Shown piece by piece: positions 61,241-64,000 of a DNA stretch of 64,000 bases. The notes below the pieces were generated by a model that was not told the DNA's origin, searched no databases, and saw only the letters and a list, made by a program, of their open reading frames with translations. Source of the DNA: Enterococcus songbeiensis (lineage in GTDB: Bacteria; Bacillota; Bacilli; Lactobacillales; Enterococcaceae); the NCBI RefSeq assembly GCF_005405265.1, contig NZ_BJDS01000009.1, forward strand, positions 1 to 64,000, written 5' to 3'. The translations under genes and the position numbers were made by a program. Position 1 is the stretch's first letter; the number at the start of each line of letters is the position of its first letter.

Positions 61241-62551
61241 TTACTTTCTTTCTTCCGCCCACTTATCTTGTGCTGTTTTTACAACTTCATCCCATGAAGC
61301 TTCTCCAGCTACATATTTTTGGATTTGTGCACCGACAGTTTGTTCACCCCATGCAGCTGGGTAGCCCATGAAGACCCATCCAGTCGTCTTGCCATCCGTA
61401 TAATACGTGTAAACATCTTTTGATAATGGATCGGAGATTTTATCTGTGTCGTATCCTTTATAGGCAGGCACAAATTTGAAATCTTCCAGCACGATTTGTT
61501 TTCCTTCATCAGAAGTGTAAAGATAATCTAAGAAATCTTTAGATGCTTGAACTTCTTCTTTTGAGCCTTTAGGATTTACACCCCAATACATTGGTACGCC
61601 AACTGGAATCGTTCCTTCTGTCACACCATCAATCGGAATCGGTAAAAGACCAATATTTTCATTTGCCAAATCTGGGTTGATTCCTTCGATTGTTGGATAT
61701 ACCCAGTTTCCTTGTTGGGTCATCGCAACTTTCCCATTTGAAAACAACTGTTCGATTTGTTGTGAATAATCTAGGCTATTAGTTGGTTGTACAGAATATT
61801 CATTGCTGATATCAATGTATTTCTTGAATTGATCGCCATATTTGAACTCAACCGTTTTTGATTCATATGCCTTCATTACGTCATTATCAAATTCTGCATT
61901 TAGAAAGGCATTGGAAGAATGCAACCCTGTAATCCATTGTTCTTTTGCTGCTAAAGCAAACGGTGCATCAATCCCTAATTCCGATTTCTTTTCATCCAAT
62001 GTTTTCGCTGCTGCTTCCAAATCATCTAAAGTGGCAATTTTTGATGCGTCAATTCCAGCTTTTTCAAAAATTTCTTTGTTGTACAACACGCCATAGCCTT
62101 CAATGTTATACGGTAACCCTAGAACTTTTCCATCTTTCGTTGCACCGGTTAACGTTCCATCCAATGCTTGTTTTGCTGACTCAGTATCGCTTAAGTCTGT
62201 CAAACTGTCGATCCACATGTTGACATCTTCCGGACCACCGATGTTAAAGATATCCGGTTCATTTCCTGATGAGAATTTTGATTTCAGCGCTGCACCGTAA
62301 TCACTTCCGCCACCCACTGTTTCAATATTGATTTTAACGTCAGGATTTTTTTCTTCATATTTTTTTGCCAGTTCTTCAAATTGATCCTTAAATTCTACTT
62401 TAAATTGGAAAATATCGATTTCTGTTTTGTCCCCATCTGACTCAGAACCACCACCTGCACTATCTGACGCGTTCCCACACGCTGACAAAGCAAATCCCAT
62501 AGCAGTAGCAAATGTAACCATTCCAAGTTTTTTCCACATCTTTTTATCCAT
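61241..62551 (-). CDS. malE: Maltodextrin-type extracellular solute-binding lipoprotein
   Basis: The 436-residue lipoprotein has a signal peptide and the lipobox LSAC (Cys near 25), then an acidic Ser/Gly linker and a family 1 binding-protein fold (ELAKKYEEKNPDVKINIE, GKVLGLPYNIEGYGVLYNKEIFEKAGID). It would capture oligosaccharides at the outer membrane face and deliver them to the MalF/MalG permeases. The enzymes encoded downstream point to maltodextrins, but the sugar is not proven. The ATG at 62551 follows AAGGAGG. It is the first gene of the operon. Confidence 0.9.
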   Translation of the reverse strand: MDKKMWKKLGMVTFATAMGFALSACGNASDSAGGGSESDGDKTEIDIFQFKVEFKDQFEELAKKYEEKNPDVKINIETVGGGSDYGAALKSKFSSGNEPDIFNIGGPEDVNMWIDSLTDLSDTESAKQALDGTLTGATKDGKVLGLPYNIEGYGVLYNKEIFEKAGIDASKIATLDDLEAAAKTLDEKKSELGIDAPFALAAKEQWITGLHSSNAFLNAEFDNDVMKAYESKTVEFKYGDQFKKYIDISNEYSVQPTNSLDYSQQIEQLFSNGKVAMTQQGNWVYPTIEGINPDLANENIGLLPIPIDGVTEGTIPVGVPMYWGVNPKGSKEEVQASKDFLDYLYTSDEGKQIVLEDFKFVPAYKGYDTDKISDPLSKDVYTYYTDGKTTGWVFMGYPAAWGEQTVGAQIQKYVAGEASWDEVVKTAQDKWAEERK

Positions 62552-62580
62552 TTTCTTTCCTCCTTGCATTCGATACTATT

Positions 62581-62609
62581 ATTATGCAACCGATTACACT
62601 TATAGTCAA
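62581..62609 (-). promoter_or_regulatory. Promoter of the maltodextrin operon
   Basis: TTGACT (62604-62609) and CATAAT (62581-62586) are 17 bp apart on the minus strand, about 30 bp before the malE start. An operator-like palindrome fills the spacer. Confidence 0.8.
62585..62598. promoter_or_regulatory. Operator-like palindrome 1, inside the mal promoter
   Basis: TGCAACCGATTACA is an imperfect palindrome with the central CG of LacI-family operators. It lies between -35 and -10, where a bound repressor would block RNA polymerase. Confidence 0.65.
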
Positions 62610-62620
62610 CCCCTTAATTA

Positions 62621-62636
62621 TTGTTAGCGGTAACAA
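62621..62636. promoter_or_regulatory. Operator-like palindrome 2, upstream of -35
   Basis: TTGTTAGCGGTAACAA is nearly symmetrical. It could be a catabolite-responsive element for CcpA or a MalR site. Its centre lies 37 bp from palindrome 1. Confidence 0.65.
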
Positions 62637-62715
62637 ATATGACTATTTTTATTTAAAAGAGATAGTTTAGTGGATAATAATAGGATTTTATTTTTAAGAA
62701 ATTAAAAAAATTAAA

Positions 62716-62733
62716 AACGCAACCGGTTTCGTT
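62716..62733. promoter_or_regulatory. Operator-like palindrome 3, far upstream
   Basis: AACGCAACCGGTTTCGTT has near-perfect symmetry around CCGG. Its centre is about 133 bp from palindrome 1, a distance that would allow looping. It also lies about 70 bp upstream of the brnQ promoter. Confidence 0.65.
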
Positions 62734-62791
62734 ATTTTGCTTAATTTTTTCATTACACGTTGACAAAATAAAAATATTTCTAAAAAAACTC

Positions 62792-62820
62792 TTGCTTTTT
62801 TTCAAAACGGGGATTATTAT
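62792..62820 (+). promoter_or_regulatory. Promoter of brnQ
   Basis: TTGCTT (62792-62797) and TATTAT (62815-62820) are 17 bp apart and directly precede the T-box leader. An additional TTGACA lies at 62760. Confidence 0.65.
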
Positions 62821-62829
62821 TACTTCAAC

Positions 62830-63111
62830 AAATTCATATCATAAAGCAACGAGGAAAACAGTAGCTATTCAGGGATTTATTTTTAGTGAGTCATGACAGT
62901 GAAAAATGACAATAGATCGAGTAGACGAACATCATTTCTGAGCCAATGTCGAAAATGTAGAGCATTGTGGCTGCCACCATTATCAGGCTAGCGGATAACT
63001 TTTAAGCGTCCGTGAAATGAGCGATAGTTTTTTTAGCTATCAAAAAGGTGGTACCGTTCTAGCAATTAGAGCCCTTTTCCCAATACTGGGAAAAGGGCTT
63101 TTTTATTTTTT
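62830..63111 (+). promoter_or_regulatory. T-box riboswitch, isoleucine specifier, controlling brnQ
   Basis: The leader contains a specifier loop GAACATCATTTCTGAG with ATC at 62931-62933 followed by A, the T-box motif AGGTGGTACCG (63046-63056) and a terminator (GCCCTTTTCCC / GGGAAAAGGGC, 63071-63098) with six Ts. Uncharged tRNA-Ile would allow read-through into brnQ, raising branched-chain amino acid uptake when isoleucine is short. Confidence 0.92.
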
Positions 63112-63210
63112 AAAGGTGGTGGTTTTCATGGAAACGGACATTAGTGACATTCGAATTTATCCGCAAGGCACTGATTTAACTATTATTTATATTTATCGGA
63201 GGAATTATTT

Positions 63211-64000
63211 ATGGAAAAAACAAAGAAGCACTATTCATGGAAACAACTGCTGGTGGTCAGCTCATTAATCTTTGGGATGTTTTTTGGTTCAGGAAATTTG
63301 ATCTTTCCAGTCCATCTTGGTCAAATGGCGGGTGAACATTGGTTGAGCGCAGGCGTCGGCTTTGCTATCTCTGGCGCACTCTTCCCACTTCTGGCAATCT
63401 TAGCGGTTGTTGTCACAAAAAGTGATGGTCTTTATGATTTAGCCAAGCCGGTGGGAAAATGGTATGCTGCTTTATTCTTAGTTCTCGTTCATTTAACAAT
63501 CGGTCCGTTCTTTGGAACACCAAGAACGGCTGCCACAGCGTTTGAAATGGCAGCAAAACCTTTCTTACCTGAAAAATATACAACCGTCGGAATGCTTTTA
63601 TTCTCTGCCGCTTTCTTCGGACTTGCTTATTTCCTAACGGTGCATCCAAGTCGCTTGGTAAAATATGTCGGAAAATATTTAAACACAATCTTCTTAGTCC
63701 TATTAGCAGTAGTTTTTGTGATTGCATTAGTCAACCCAATGGGTGCTTTGGATCAAGCCGCTGATGCAGCTTACAAAACAAATTCTTTAACAAACGGTGT
63801 TTTGGAAGGTTACAATACAGTCGATGCCGTCGCTTTATTAGCACTGAGTGTTACCTTCGTCCATGCAGTTCGAGATCTTGGTTTTAAAAACAAGCAAGTA
63901 ACAGAATTAACTGCTAAAGCCGGAACACTTAGCGTCCTGCTTGAAGTTGTCATCTATTTTGGTTTGGTTCTCCTAGGGGCAATGAGTTTGAATCAACTGT
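63211..64000 (+). CDS. brnQ: Branched-chain amino acid transport system II carrier protein, partial
   Basis: The first 263 residues are present; the gene runs off the window edge, while full BrnQ has about 440-450. It shows the LIVCS family start (LIFGMFFGSGNLIFPVHLGQMAG), the GPFFGTPRTAATAFE loop and at least seven hydrophobic helices. BrnQ imports Leu, Ile and Val with Na+ or H+. The ATG at 63211 follows CGGAGG. The Ile T-box upstream ties it to isoleucine supply. Confidence 0.95.
   Translation, partial: MEKTKKHYSWKQLLVVSSLIFGMFFGSGNLIFPVHLGQMAGEHWLSAGVGFAISGALFPLLAILAVVVTKSDGLYDLAKPVGKWYAALFLVLVHLTIGPFFGTPRTAATAFEMAAKPFLPEKYTTVGMLLFSAAFFGLAYFLTVHPSRLVKYVGKYLNTIFLVLLAVVFVIALVNPMGALDQAADAAYKTNSLTNGVLEGYNTVDAVALLALSVTFVHAVRDLGFKNKQVTELTAKAGTLSVLLEVVIYFGLVLLGAMSLNQL

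Noticed and set aside
63129-63268. A separate protein gene before brnQ
   Set aside because: The frame overlaps brnQ, has no recognisable features and may be chance; kept only as a finding on possible translational control.

Overview
The window is a stretch of a low-GC Gram-positive chromosome, most likely an Enterococcus or a close relative in the Lactobacillales. Supporting signs are lactate oxidase beside sdaAB/sdaAA, Spx/MecA/SpxH/CoiA/PepF clustering, T-box control of metA and brnQ, strong AGGAGG ribosome sites, frequent TTG starts, and a sortase-anchored surface protein. The species cannot be fixed from the sequence alone. No rRNA, tRNA, CRISPR array, prophage or intact transposon was found. 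Most genes lie on the minus strand.

Layout. 1-2.9 kb: a DUF92 membrane protein, an MgtC-like protein, nagB and a CsbD-like stress protein. 3.0-6.6 kb: a methionine operon (metA, a MalY/PatB-type lyase, a MetB/MetC-type enzyme) behind a Met T-box. 6.6-9.2 kb: rplK-rplA-rplJ-rplL with an L10 leader and two L1-site-like hairpins. 9.3-13.0 kb: serine dehydratase, lactate oxidase and a DUF915 hydrolase. These separate the ribosomal genes from rpmG-secE-nusG (13.1-14.1 kb). 14.2-17.2 kb: a CbpA-like CBS/ACT protein, a preQ1-controlled queT, an unidentified structured RNA and a lipid kinase. 17.3-22.9 kb: recD2, a phosphatase, trmL, an RlmA-type methylase and cutC. 22.9-27.4 kb: a heterodimeric ABC exporter with a divergent AraC regulator.

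27.4-37.3 kb holds a stress and housekeeping block. It contains mgtE, a RluD-type synthase, nadK and relQ (overlapping genes), a CYTH protein, spxH, pepF (behind three tandem 105-bp repeats), coiA, mecA and spx. 37.9-49.4 kb holds a second ABC exporter, a HAD hydrolase, an IS3-type remnant, a frameshifted small gene, a SWIM/SNF2 helicase, sbcC-sbcD and plsC. 49.5-54.9 kb holds trmN6, a GIY-YIG protein, efp, a WYL regulator divergent from a flavodoxin-fold reductase, a lipoprotein and an LPKTN-anchored Ser-rich protein.

55.0-62.6 kb is a maltodextrin operon: binding protein, two permeases, a LacI regulator, a neopullulanase-type enzyme and an oligo-1,6-glucosidase. It has three palindromic operators upstream and no ATPase gene of its own. 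The window ends in brnQ, behind an Ile T-box and cut by the window edge.

Most content is core genome. The less explained items are the repeat-bearing pepF leader, the paired L1-site-like hairpins, the RNA near 16 kb, the frameshifted gene at 41 kb and the repeat-rich surface protein.
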